The position numbers and the translations under genes were made by a program. This document shows, piece by piece, positions 58,113 through 64,000 of a stretch of 64,000 nucleotides of DNA; position 1 is the first letter of the stretch; each line of letters opens with the position of its first letter. Origin of the DNA: Nonomuraea rubra (lineage in GTDB: Bacteria; Actinomycetota; Actinomycetes; Streptosporangiales; Streptosporangiaceae). The stretch is from NCBI RefSeq assembly GCF_014207985.1, contig NZ_JACHMI010000001.1, positions 3,207,001 to 3,271,000 on the forward strand, in the 5' to 3' direction. The notes beneath the pieces were generated by a model that did no database searches, was not told the origin of the DNA, and was given only the letters and a program-made list of their open reading frames with translations.

Positions 58113-59050
58113 CAGAGCCTGCCGAGCCCGCGGGCCAGGATCGTGGCGGTCTTGGCGACGACCGCGTCGTCCGTGGCGGCGACCGTGCGGTGGGTGTAGA
58201 CGGCCAGGATGATGGGGGCGCCCTTGCCGGACGGCCAGACGACGGCGATGTCGTTGGCGCCGCCGATCTCGGCGTTCGTGCCGGTCTTGTCGCCGATCTT
58301 CCAGGTCGTGGGCAGGCCCTTGCGGATGCGGGCGTCGCCGGTCTTGTTCGCGATCAGCCAGGCGTTGAGCTGCTCGCGGTCCTTGGCCTGCAGCGCGTTG
58401 CCCGCAGTGAGCAGGCGCAGGTCACGGGCGATGGCCGCGGGCGTGGTGGTGTCGCGCTTCTCCTTGGGGGTCCAGTCGTTCAGCTCGGTCTCGTAGCGGT
58501 CGAGCCGGGAGATCGGGTCCTTGAGGGAGCGGAAGTACCTCGTCAGCCCCGCGGGCCCGCCGATCTGCTTGAGGATCATGTTGGCCGCGGTGTTGTCGCT
58601 CTCGGTGATGGTCGCCTCGCACAGCTTGGCGACGCTCAGGCCGTCCTCGACGTGCTTCTCCGTGACGGGGGAGTTGGGCTTGAGGTCCGCCTCCGTCCAC
58701 TTGACGACCCTCTCCATCAGGCCGGGCTCGGAGGTGCGGGCCCTGTGCAGCGCGGCCGCGCACAGCGGCGCCTTGAACGTGGACAGCAGCGGGAAACGCT
58801 CGCCCGAGCGGTATCCGACGGTCTTGCCGGTCGCGGTGTCGATGGCGTACGCGCCGATGCGGCCCTTGAAGGACGCCTCCAGCGCGCGCAGCTCCTTCTT
58901 GACCTGGGCCGCGCCCGGCAACGTCACGTGCCGGGTCACCGTGTCGGTCACTGCGGCGGAGGCGGTGCCGGTGGCGAGCGTGCCGCCCGCCACCAGGGTG
59001 AGGGTCAGCGCGGCGGCCTGGAGGGCGGCCCGGGAGCGGAGGTGTCGCAT
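58112..59050 (-). CDS. Class A beta-lactamase-related serine hydrolase
   Basis: This 312-residue protein has a signal peptide and a complete class A beta-lactamase active site: Ser90-x-x-Lys93 in LSTFKAP, Ser151-Asp-Asn, Glu187-x-x-Leu-Asn (RYETELN) and Lys255-Thr-Gly. It should hydrolyse penicillins outside the cell. The ATG has GAGGA nine bases upstream. Being the first gene of a coupled pair with a class A PBP, it may also act as a housekeeping cell-wall enzyme. No blaI/blaR regulator is adjacent. Confidence 0.93.
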   Translation of the reverse strand: MRHLRSRAALQAAALTLTLVAGGTLATGTASAAVTDTVTRHVTLPGAAQVKKELRALEASFKGRIGAYAIDTATGKTVGYRSGERFPLLSTFKAPLCAAALHRARTSEPGLMERVVKWTEADLKPNSPVTEKHVEDGLSVAKLCEATITESDNTAANMILKQIGGPAGLTRYFRSLKDPISRLDRYETELNDWTPKEKRDTTTPAAIARDLRLLTAGNALQAKDREQLNAWLIANKTGDARIRKGLPTTWKIGDKTGTNAEIGGANDIAVVWPSGKGAPIILAVYTHRTVAATDDAVVAKTATILARGLGRL

Positions 59051-59126
59051 GCGTGGGTCCTCGATGTCGTGCGATGGGTCCGGAGGTGAGGAGCAAAGCA
59101 GATGCGATCACGTCATGTCTAATACC

Positions 59127-59149
59127 GATATCACGAAACGAGCGATATC
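59127..59149. promoter_or_regulatory. Paired GATATC motifs upstream of the beta-lactamase gene
   Basis: Two GATATC palindromes (59127-59132 and 59144-59149) are 17 bp apart, about 80 bp before the beta-lactamase ATG and in a local AT-rich patch. They could be a dimer-of-dimers operator for the bla-PBP pair. No TACA/TGTA (BlaI-type) dyad occurs here. Confidence 0.3.
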
Positions 59150-59169
59150 CAGTGCCGTATGAGTGCAGG

Positions 59170-60381
59170 TCAGCGGCGGGTGAGCAGCAAAGCCAGGAGG
59201 CCGGCGGCGACGAGGCCCGCCGCGTGCAGGCACAGGGTCGGCACGATGCCGGCCCGGTCGCCGAGCGTACCCGCGAGCGCCATCCCGAGCAGCCCGGTGG
59301 CGGCGCGGGCGCTGACGAGCACGCCGAAGACGGCCCCCGTACGGCCGGCGGGCGCGCGCGTCTGCGCCAGCGTCATGAGGCCGGCCATCGAGGCGGCGGC
59401 GGGCACCCCGGCGACGGCGATCAGCACGAGCGCGGGCCACAGCGCCGGCGCCGCGCCCGGCGGGTACAGCAGCACCGGGTACGTGAACAGCACCGCGTCC
59501 GCCAGCCCGAACACCACCGTCCCCCAGCCCAGCAGCGCCCGCGGCGGCACGTTCCCCAGCCAGGCCGCCACGGCCAGCCCGCCGGCGATCCCGCCGACCG
59601 CCTGCACCGACAGGAACAGCCCGTACGCGTCCCCGCGCCCGCCCAGCACGTCCGCCACGAACGGCGCCGCCAGCGTCGAGAAGACGCCCTCGCCCAGCCC
59701 GGTGATCACCATGTAGACCACCAGCGGCCCGGTCCCCGGCTCCACCCGCAGGGCCCACGCCCGGGCGGCGGCGAGGGCGCGGCCGGCGGGCGGGCGCAGG
59801 CCCGACAGGAGCAGGGCCGACAGGAGGAAGCTGGCCACGTCGATCCACACGACGGCCGCCAGCCCGCCCGCCCCGACCGCGACCCCGCCGGCCATCGCCC
59901 CCACGAGCCGGGCCGCCTGGCCGCTCTGCCCGTGCAGCGCGTTGGCGCGTACGAGCTGCTCCTCGGGCACGACCTGCGGCAGCAGCGCCTTCTGGGCGGG
60001 GAACAGCACGGTGCTGAGCACCCCCGTCCACAGCGCGACCGCGTACACGATCCACACCTGGCCCGGCTCCCGCACGGCCAGCAGCGGCAGCAGGCCGGCG
60101 GCGAGCAGCAGGTCCGTGACGACCAGCAGCCTGCGGCGGTCCCAGCGGTCGGCGAGCATCCCGGCGATGGGCGCGAGCACGACGTCGGGGAGCTGCGAGA
60201 CGACCAGCATGATCGCGGTGGACAGGGTCGAGCCGGTGAGCGTGTAGACGTGGTAGGCCAGGCCGGTGCTGATCGCCCAGTCGCCGGTCTGGGAGACGAG
60301 GCCCGCCGTGAGCAGCCGCCGGAAGTCGCGGTTGCCGCCGATCAGGGCCAGGATCCCGGCGGGGCGATCTTCCGAGGGCAT
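59170..60381 (-). CDS. MFS transporter
   Basis: This 403-residue major facilitator protein has about twelve membrane spans, the conserved GMLADRWDRRRLLV loop after span 2 and TGLGEGVFSTLAAPF in the centre. It resembles proton-driven drug or metabolite exporters of the EntS/Bmr-like type. I chose the ATG at 60381, which has AGGA nine bases upstream; an ATG at 60405 is in frame but lacks a ribosome site. It lies 119 bp before the beta-lactamase gene on the same strand and is divergent from the epoxide hydrolase gene. Confidence 0.88.
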   Translation of the reverse strand: MPSEDRPAGILALIGGNRDFRRLLTAGLVSQTGDWAISTGLAYHVYTLTGSTLSTAIMLVVSQLPDVVLAPIAGMLADRWDRRRLLVVTDLLLAAGLLPLLAVREPGQVWIVYAVALWTGVLSTVLFPAQKALLPQVVPEEQLVRANALHGQSGQAARLVGAMAGGVAVGAGGLAAVVWIDVASFLLSALLLSGLRPPAGRALAAARAWALRVEPGTGPLVVYMVITGLGEGVFSTLAAPFVADVLGGRGDAYGLFLSVQAVGGIAGGLAVAAWLGNVPPRALLGWGTVVFGLADAVLFTYPVLLYPPGAAPALWPALVLIAVAGVPAAASMAGLMTLAQTRAPAGRTGAVFGVLVSARAATGLLGMALAGTLGDRAGIVPTLCLHAAGLVAAGLLALLLTRR

Positions 60382-60500
60382 GCCTGGAATCCTCGGTGCC
60401 GCCATGGGAGATGTCCAGATCTTTGCTGAAACGGCAACAGGATTCGCCCGTCCCGCCCATCGCGCCGGATAGTTCGAGGGAACGGAACGGAGGCACGTAC

Positions 60501-61454
60501 ATGTCGCAGACCCATCGCCTGGTCGCGGTGCCGGGAGGCCGGATCCACGTGGTCGAGCAGGGCAGCGGGCCGCTGGTCCTGCTGGTCCACGGTTTTCCCG
60601 AGTCGTGGTACTCCTGGCGCCACCAGCTGCCCGCCCTGGCCGCGGCCGGGTTCCGGGCGGCGGCCATCGACGTGCGCGGCTACGGCCGCTCCTCCGCGCC
60701 CGCCGGCGTGGCGGACTACCGGATGCTGGCCCACGTCGCCGACAACGCCGCCGTCGTCCGCGGGCTGGGCGAGAGCTCGGCCGTGATCGTCGGCCACGAC
60801 TGGGGCTCCTCGATCGCCGCGAACAGCGCCCTGCTCAGGCCCGACCTGTTCCGGGCCGTCGGCCTGCTGAGCGTGCCGTACGCGCCGCGCGGCCCGCACC
60901 GCCCCACCGCCGCCTTCGCCGCGATGGGCGGCGAGGAGGAGTTCTACGTCGGCTACTTCCAGGCCGAGGGCCGCGCGGAGGCCGAGATCGAGCCCGACGT
61001 GCGCGGCTGGCTGGCCGGCTTCTACACCGCCCTGTCGGCGGAGGGGAAGGGCGCCTACTTCGTGCCGGAGGGCGGCCGGCTGCGCGACCGCTTCCCCAGG
61101 GACACCCTGCCGTCCTGGCTGACGGAGGCCGACCTGGACGTGTACGCGGGCGAGTTCGAGCGGACCGGCCTGACCGGCGCGCTGAACCGCTACCGCAACG
61201 TGGACCGGGACTGGGAGGACCTGGCGGCCTGGGACGGCGCGCCGATCACGCAGCCCGCGCTGTTCGTCGGCGGGGCGCTGGACGCCAGCACCACCTGGAT
61301 GGCCGGCGCCATCGAGGCGTTCCCCGAGACCATGCCCGGCCTGGCCGGCGTGCACCTGCTGGAGGGCTGCGGCCACTGGGTGCAGCAGGAACGGCCCGGG
61401 GAGGTCAACCGATTGGTGATCGACTGGTTGCGCCGAGTGACCGCAGGCGGGTGA
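60501..61454 (+). CDS. Epoxide hydrolase-like alpha/beta hydrolase
   Basis: This 317-residue protein has the soluble epoxide hydrolase pattern: the HGFPES oxyanion motif (residues 30-35), IDVRGYGRS, the nucleophile Asp100 in VGHDWGS, lid tyrosines and the histidine in LEGCGHWVQQE. It would open epoxides to diols in the cytoplasm. The ATG has ACGGAGG about eight bases upstream. An in-frame extension upstream overlaps the divergent MFS gene region and is not needed. The physiological epoxide is unknown. Confidence 0.92.
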   Translation: MSQTHRLVAVPGGRIHVVEQGSGPLVLLVHGFPESWYSWRHQLPALAAAGFRAAAIDVRGYGRSSAPAGVADYRMLAHVADNAAVVRGLGESSAVIVGHDWGSSIAANSALLRPDLFRAVGLLSVPYAPRGPHRPTAAFAAMGGEEEFYVGYFQAEGRAEAEIEPDVRGWLAGFYTALSAEGKGAYFVPEGGRLRDRFPRDTLPSWLTEADLDVYAGEFERTGLTGALNRYRNVDRDWEDLAAWDGAPITQPALFVGGALDASTTWMAGAIEAFPETMPGLAGVHLLEGCGHWVQQERPGEVNRLVIDWLRRVTAGG

Positions 61455-61463
61455 ACCCTTGGG

Positions 61464-61469
61464 TAGGGT
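61464..61469 (+). promoter_or_regulatory. -10 box of a leaderless promoter for the lipoprotein gene
   Basis: TAGGGT is six bases before the ATG at 61476. Confidence 0.45.
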
Positions 61470-61475
61470 CGAGGC

Positions 61476-61862
61476 ATGCGACATCTGAAGAGCCGGTTCC
61501 TGCCGCTGGCCCTGTTCGCCGCAGGCGTCCTGGCTGCCGGGTGCAGTGAGGTCAACAGCACCATCGACAAGGCCCAGGCGTGCCTCGAAGCACCCAAGAT
61601 CATAACCGAGCTGGGCGCGGAGATCAGCAAGCTCACCAACGACCCCCAGGCCATGGACAAGGCCATCGACGACGCTGCCGGCAAGCTGAACAACGTGGCC
61701 GACCAGGCCGCCAACACCACGCTCAAGGAGGCCACCGACAGCATGGCCACCACGTTGACCGGCATCACCGTCCAGGATGCCAACGACGCCGTCGACGCGG
61801 TGCAGAAGGTCACCACGGAAGGCGCCGCCTATGTGGAGAAGGTGGCCCAGGCCTGTAGCTGA
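61476..61862 (+). CDS. Small helical lipoprotein
   Basis: This 128-residue protein has a lipoprotein signal (LAAGC, Cys23) and then an almost fully helical mature part rich in Ala, Asp and Thr (KLNNVADQAANTTLKEATDS). It has two further cysteines (ACLEAPK, AQACS), one near each end, that could form a disulfide. It resembles small secreted actinomycete helical-bundle lipoproteins, and I know no function for it. It stands alone between the epoxide hydrolase and the DUF202 genes. Confidence 0.75.
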   Translation: MRHLKSRFLPLALFAAGVLAAGCSEVNSTIDKAQACLEAPKIITELGAEISKLTNDPQAMDKAIDDAAGKLNNVADQAANTTLKEATDSMATTLTGITVQDANDAVDAVQKVTTEGAAYVEKVAQACS

Positions 61863-61907
61863 GTTGCTTGGATAATCCCGGCTTCTCTAGGGGAAATGGG
61901 TACGAAT

Positions 61908-61913
61908 TAGCGT
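61908..61913 (+). promoter_or_regulatory. -10 box of a leaderless promoter for the first DUF202 gene
   Basis: TAGCGT is seven bases before the ATG at 61921. It is followed by a TTTTCCCT stretch that partly mirrors AGGGGAAA at 61889-61896. Confidence 0.45.
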
Positions 61914-61920
61914 TTTCCCT

Positions 61921-62247
61921 ATGGAACCCGATCCGCGTTTCACCTTGGCCAACGAACGCACCTTCCTCACCTGGCTGAGCACGGCGCTGGCGCTCAGCGC
62001 GGGTGGGGTGGCCATGGCGGCGGTGCCGTCCGACGTGTTCGTGCCGTGGATCCGTACCGGGCTGGCCATTGTGCTGGTCTCGCTATCCGCGCTGGCGGCG
62101 GGCATGGCCTACCCCCGCTGGCGCAACATCCAGCGCGCGCTGCGCCGGCAGGCGCCGCTCCCGCCGCCCGCGCTCGCGGCCGTCTTCGGGTACGGCGTCG
62201 CCGCCGTGGCCGTCGTCGCCCTCGTCCTGATCATCCTGTCCGCGTGA
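61921..62247 (+). CDS. DUF202 family membrane protein (copy 1)
   Basis: This 108-residue protein has three hydrophobic segments and the family N-terminus FTLANERTFLTWLSTALAL, matching the DUF202/YidH group. Members are small inner-membrane proteins of unknown role. It is followed after four bases by a second member, an arrangement seen in many bacteria, and the two may form a hetero-oligomer. Confidence 0.88.
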   Translation: MEPDPRFTLANERTFLTWLSTALALSAGGVAMAAVPSDVFVPWIRTGLAIVLVSLSALAAGMAYPRWRNIQRALRRQAPLPPPALAAVFGYGVAAVAVVALVLIILSA

Positions 62248-62251
62248 CCGC

Positions 62252-62587
62252 ATGACGGCCGAAGAGGAGATCTGGGACCGGGGGCTGCAGAGCGAGCGCA
62301 CCCGGATGGCCTGGGTGCGCACCGCCGTGGCGCTGGCCACCGGCGGGCTCGGCGCGGCCGGGCTCGCGGCCCGTCACGGCCTGCCCGTGCTCGCCACCGC
62401 CGCCTTCGCCCTGGCCGCCCTCTGCGGCGGCGTGCTCCTTATCAGGACGGGGCTGCGTTACCGGCGGGTCCAGGCGGCCCTGCACGGAGGCAAGCCCCTG
62501 GACGCCGGGCTCGACGCGCTGTTCGCCTGGCTCGGCACGTTGGGCGTGGTCGCGGGCGCTTTCACCTTTGTCTTCACCATTCGGTGA
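62252..62587 (+). CDS. DUF202 family membrane protein (copy 2)
   Basis: This 111-residue partner starts with an acidic stretch and the DUF202 pattern GLQSERTRMAWVRTAVAL, then has three membrane segments. It is co-translated with copy 1. Its stop overlaps the possible GTG start of the zinc-ribbon gene by four bases (GTGA), which ties that protein to the DUF202 pair. Confidence 0.88.
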   Translation: MTAEEEIWDRGLQSERTRMAWVRTAVALATGGLGAAGLAARHGLPVLATAAFALAALCGGVLLIRTGLRYRRVQAALHGGKPLDAGLDALFAWLGTLGVVAGAFTFVFTIR

Positions 62588-62949
62588 GCCTGGTTGCGGA
62601 TTTATCCGGAAGAGGCGGACACTCGAAAACAGGGGGTGACCGCAAGGTGGAAGAAGAAACGAGAAATGTGCCTTTCGAGTGCCGCGGCTGCTGGCACGTC
62701 TGGGAGGAGGACTACGTCGTCAGGCGGAGCGAGGACGATCACGGTAACGAGGGCGAGGTCTGGTTGCGTGCCGGGCTGCGCGTGCCGCCTCCGTCGTCGG
62801 GCGCGCTCTGCCCGCACTGCGGCTGCGAGCAGGCGACCACGTTCCCTGACGGGTACCTGGCCCGCCATCCGGAGCTGATCCCGCCGGCCGAGCCCGTCGT
62901 GCCCGACGCGACACCGCTGCTCAGCCCGGTGCCGAGACCGCTCTACTGA
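62584..62949 (+). CDS. Zinc-ribbon protein (paralogue A)
   Basis: This 121-residue protein has two CxxC pairs: CRGC in VPFECRGCWHVWEEDYVV and CPHC in GALCPHCGCEQATTFPDG, forming a probable zinc ribbon. A Pro-rich tail follows and there is no membrane span. The next gene encodes a paralogue with the same pattern. The GTG at 62584 overlaps the DUF202 stop; another GTG at 62647 would start closer to the domain. I do not recognise a named family. Confidence 0.75.
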   Translation: MSLVADLSGRGGHSKTGGDRKVEEETRNVPFECRGCWHVWEEDYVVRRSEDDHGNEGEVWLRAGLRVPPPSSGALCPHCGCEQATTFPDGYLARHPELIPPAEPVVPDATPLLSPVPRPLY

Positions 62950-62958
62950 CAGCACAAT

Positions 62959-62996
62959 CTGACAGCCGGTAAGGCTTTCGTGGCTATCGGTGTCAG
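62959..62996 (+). terminator. Hairpin after the first zinc-ribbon gene
   Basis: CTGACA (62959-62964) pairs with TGTCAG (62991-62996), with further partial pairing inside. It lies ten bases after the stop and may end that transcript or take part in control of the next promoter. Confidence 0.35.
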
Positions 62997-63021
62997 AAGC
63001 CGGTCTTGAACGATAATCGTT
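62990..63021 (+). promoter_or_regulatory. Candidate promoter with palindromic operator before the second zinc-ribbon gene
   Basis: GTGTCA (62990-62995) and GATAAT (63012-63017) are 16 bases apart. AACGAT-A-ATCGTT (63009-63021), a perfect palindrome, covers the -10 box, so a bound protein would block transcription. The gene starts 19 bases further on. Confidence 0.5.
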
Positions 63022-63039
63022 ACCGGGCGCACACTCGCG

Positions 63040-63510
63040 GTGACACGACCGACAAGCCGGGGGTGGTCCTTCGTGCCCGGGTTCGAGACCTGCGAGACGT
63101 GGCCCTTCGAATGCCTGCGCTGCCTGCACGTCTGGGAAGAGGAGTACGTCGTCAGACACCTCTGCGACGCCTACGGCAACGCCGGTGACATCTGGCTCAG
63201 CTCGGGAGTACCCGTGCCGCCGCCCTGGTCGAACACCTGCTGCCCGGCCTGCGGCGCGTACGGAGTGACCTGGTTCCCCTCCGGGCACCCGACCCGCCAC
63301 CCCGAGCCCGGGCACGAGCCGGAGCCGGAACAGGAGCCGGAGCCGGAGCAGGTGCTCGCGCCGGCGCCGCCGGACAGGGCGCCCGCTCCGCTTCCGGAGC
63401 GGACGCACCTGCCCGCCAGGCTGCTGGTCGCGCTGGGCGTGCCGCTGGCCCTGCTCGTCGGGTACGAGCTGTACGCCAGCGCCGTGGCCGCGGTGCACCC
63501 GCACCCCTAG
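63040..63510 (+). CDS. Zinc-ribbon protein with C-terminal membrane anchor (paralogue B)
   Basis: This 156-residue protein matches paralogue A over the ribbon: [19 protein letters not shown] and [18 protein letters not shown], with the shared landmarks GNxGxxWLxxG and VPPP. A stretch of Glu-Pro repeats ([12 protein letters not shown]) then leads to one C-terminal membrane span ([19 protein letters not shown]), so it is tail-anchored with the ribbon inside. The start is GTG. Its stop shares four bases (CTAG) with the convergent ABC gene. Function unknown; it may recruit partners to the membrane. Confidence 0.78.
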   Translation: MTRPTSRGWSFVPGFETCETWPFECLRCLHVWEEEYVVRHLCDAYGNAGDIWLSSGVPVPPPWSNTCCPACGAYGVTWFPSGHPTRHPEPGHEPEPEQEPEPEQVLAPAPPDRAPAPLPERTHLPARLLVALGVPLALLVGYELYASAVAAVHPHP

Positions 63511-64000
63511 GAGCTGAGGCTCTCCAGCCACGCCCTGTGCAGGCCGGCGAAGCGGCCCGCGGCGGCGATGAGCTGGTCAGGCGGCCCGTCCTCGACGATC
63601 CGGCCGCGCTCCATCACCAGCACCCGGTCGGCGATCTCCACGGTCGACAGCCGGTGCGCGATGATCAGCGCCGTGCGCTCGGCCAGGATCGTGCGCAGCG
63701 CCCGCTGCACCAGCCGCTCGCTCGGCACGTCGAGGCTGGAGGTGGCCTCGTCGAGGATCAGCACGGCCGGATCCGCGAGGAACGCCCGGGCGAACGCGAC
63801 GAGCTGCCGCTGCCCGGCCGACATCCGGCCGCCGTGCTTGCCCACCTCGGTGTCGTAGCCCTGGGGCAGGCCGGAGATGAACTCGTGCGCGCCGATGGCC
63901 TTGGCCGCCTCGCGTACCTGCCGGTCGGTGGCGTCGGGTTTGCCGAACCTGATGTTGTCGGCGACCGTGCCGTTGAACAGGAAGTTCTCCTGCGTCACCA
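63507..64000 (-). CDS. ABC exporter ATP-binding/permease protein, 5' end outside window
   Basis: This is the C-terminal nucleotide-binding domain of an ABC transporter of the exporter type, which has a fused membrane domain to the right of the window. The Q-loop [12 protein letters not shown], the signature RMSAGQRQL (variant of LSGGQ), Walker [13 protein letters not shown] and the switch [12 protein letters not shown] are visible. The Walker A lies outside. Drug, peptide or lipid export is typical of the family. It ends on the shared CTAG with the zinc-ribbon gene. Confidence 0.93.
   Translation of the reverse strand, partial: VTQENFLFNGTVADNIRFGKPDATDRQVREAAKAIGAHEFISGLPQGYDTEVGKHGGRMSAGQRQLVAFARAFLADPAVLILDEATSSLDVPSERLVQRALRTILAERTALIIAHRLSTVEIADRVLVMERGRIVEDGPPDQLIAAAGRFAGLHRAWLESLSS

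Noticed and set aside
59101..59160. BlaI-type operator before the beta-lactamase gene
   Set aside because: No TACA/TGTA dyad is present. Only the unrelated GATATC pair is seen, so regulation shared with the cyd site is not supported.

Overview
This window is chromosomal DNA from a high-GC actinomycete. The signs are very high G+C at third codon positions, many GTG starts, 4-base stop/start overlaps inside operons, and gene families typical of Streptosporangiales and Streptomycetales. Nonomuraea or a relative is my best guess, but that is inference. I see no rRNA, tRNA, CRISPR array, insertion sequence, integrase or phage gene. The window is mostly ordinary metabolic and transport DNA with local rearrangements.

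Layout. 1-1967: end of a branched-chain amino acid type (HAAT) ABC importer, livM-livG-livF. 2121-4362 (minus): cytochrome bd oxidase cydAB behind a nested palindromic control region. 4565-9424: a lipoprotein polysaccharide deacetylase, CoxG, an unknown protein, a DsbA-like protein, MarR, thymidine kinase and a small membrane protein. 9431-13232: hydantoinase/oxoprolinase pair. 13591-18512: dehydrogenase, phosphatase, nucleoside-kinase-like protein, CaiB CoA-transferase and a fused acetyl-CoA carboxylase carboxyltransferase. 18509-21795 (minus): an ECF sigma factor coupled to a large duplicated extracytoplasmic protein, plus a coupled pair of unknown genes. 21842-26462: nitrilase, DUF418 protein, secreted peptidase and aminotransferase. 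26484-27642: a 13-bp tandem repeat, an Atu4866-type lipoprotein and an antitoxin/Doc module. 27652-31874: two tandem FUSC proteins, an alpha/beta hydrolase and a barbiturase-family amidohydrolase. 31952-34445: PadR, an alarmone-hydrolase-like protein with altered catalytic residues, SseB and a prepilin peptidase. 34489-38420: shikimate operon aroC-aroK-aroB-aroQ plus an SGNH hydrolase. 38848-44194: DinG-type helicase, a repeat-rich disordered protein, a Na+/H+ antiporter and a UBP zinc finger. 44321-51034: a complete HAAT operon with an embedded acyl-CoA synthetase. 51363-55968: cyclase, an internally deleted methyltransferase, an orphan UTRA protein, DinB, a phosphodiesterase-like protein and two unknowns. 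55974-60381 (minus): PBP, class A beta-lactamase and an MFS exporter. 60501-63510: epoxide hydrolase, lipoprotein, a DUF202 pair and a zinc-ribbon pair. 63507-64000: end of an ABC exporter.

How the genes fit together. The second HAAT operon joins import of a solute to CoA activation. The shikimate genes form one tightly coupled unit. The beta-lactamase, PBP and MFS genes form a cell-wall/efflux block. At least 19 genes carry a TANNNT-like box 6-8 nt before the start codon, as expected for leaderless transcripts, and this helped me choose starts. I found no clear-cut new system. The observations most worth checking are the nested cyd operator, the duplicated sigma-linked protein, the tandem zinc-ribbon pair, the two tandem repeats that contain stop codons, and the degenerate alarmone-hydrolase-like protein.
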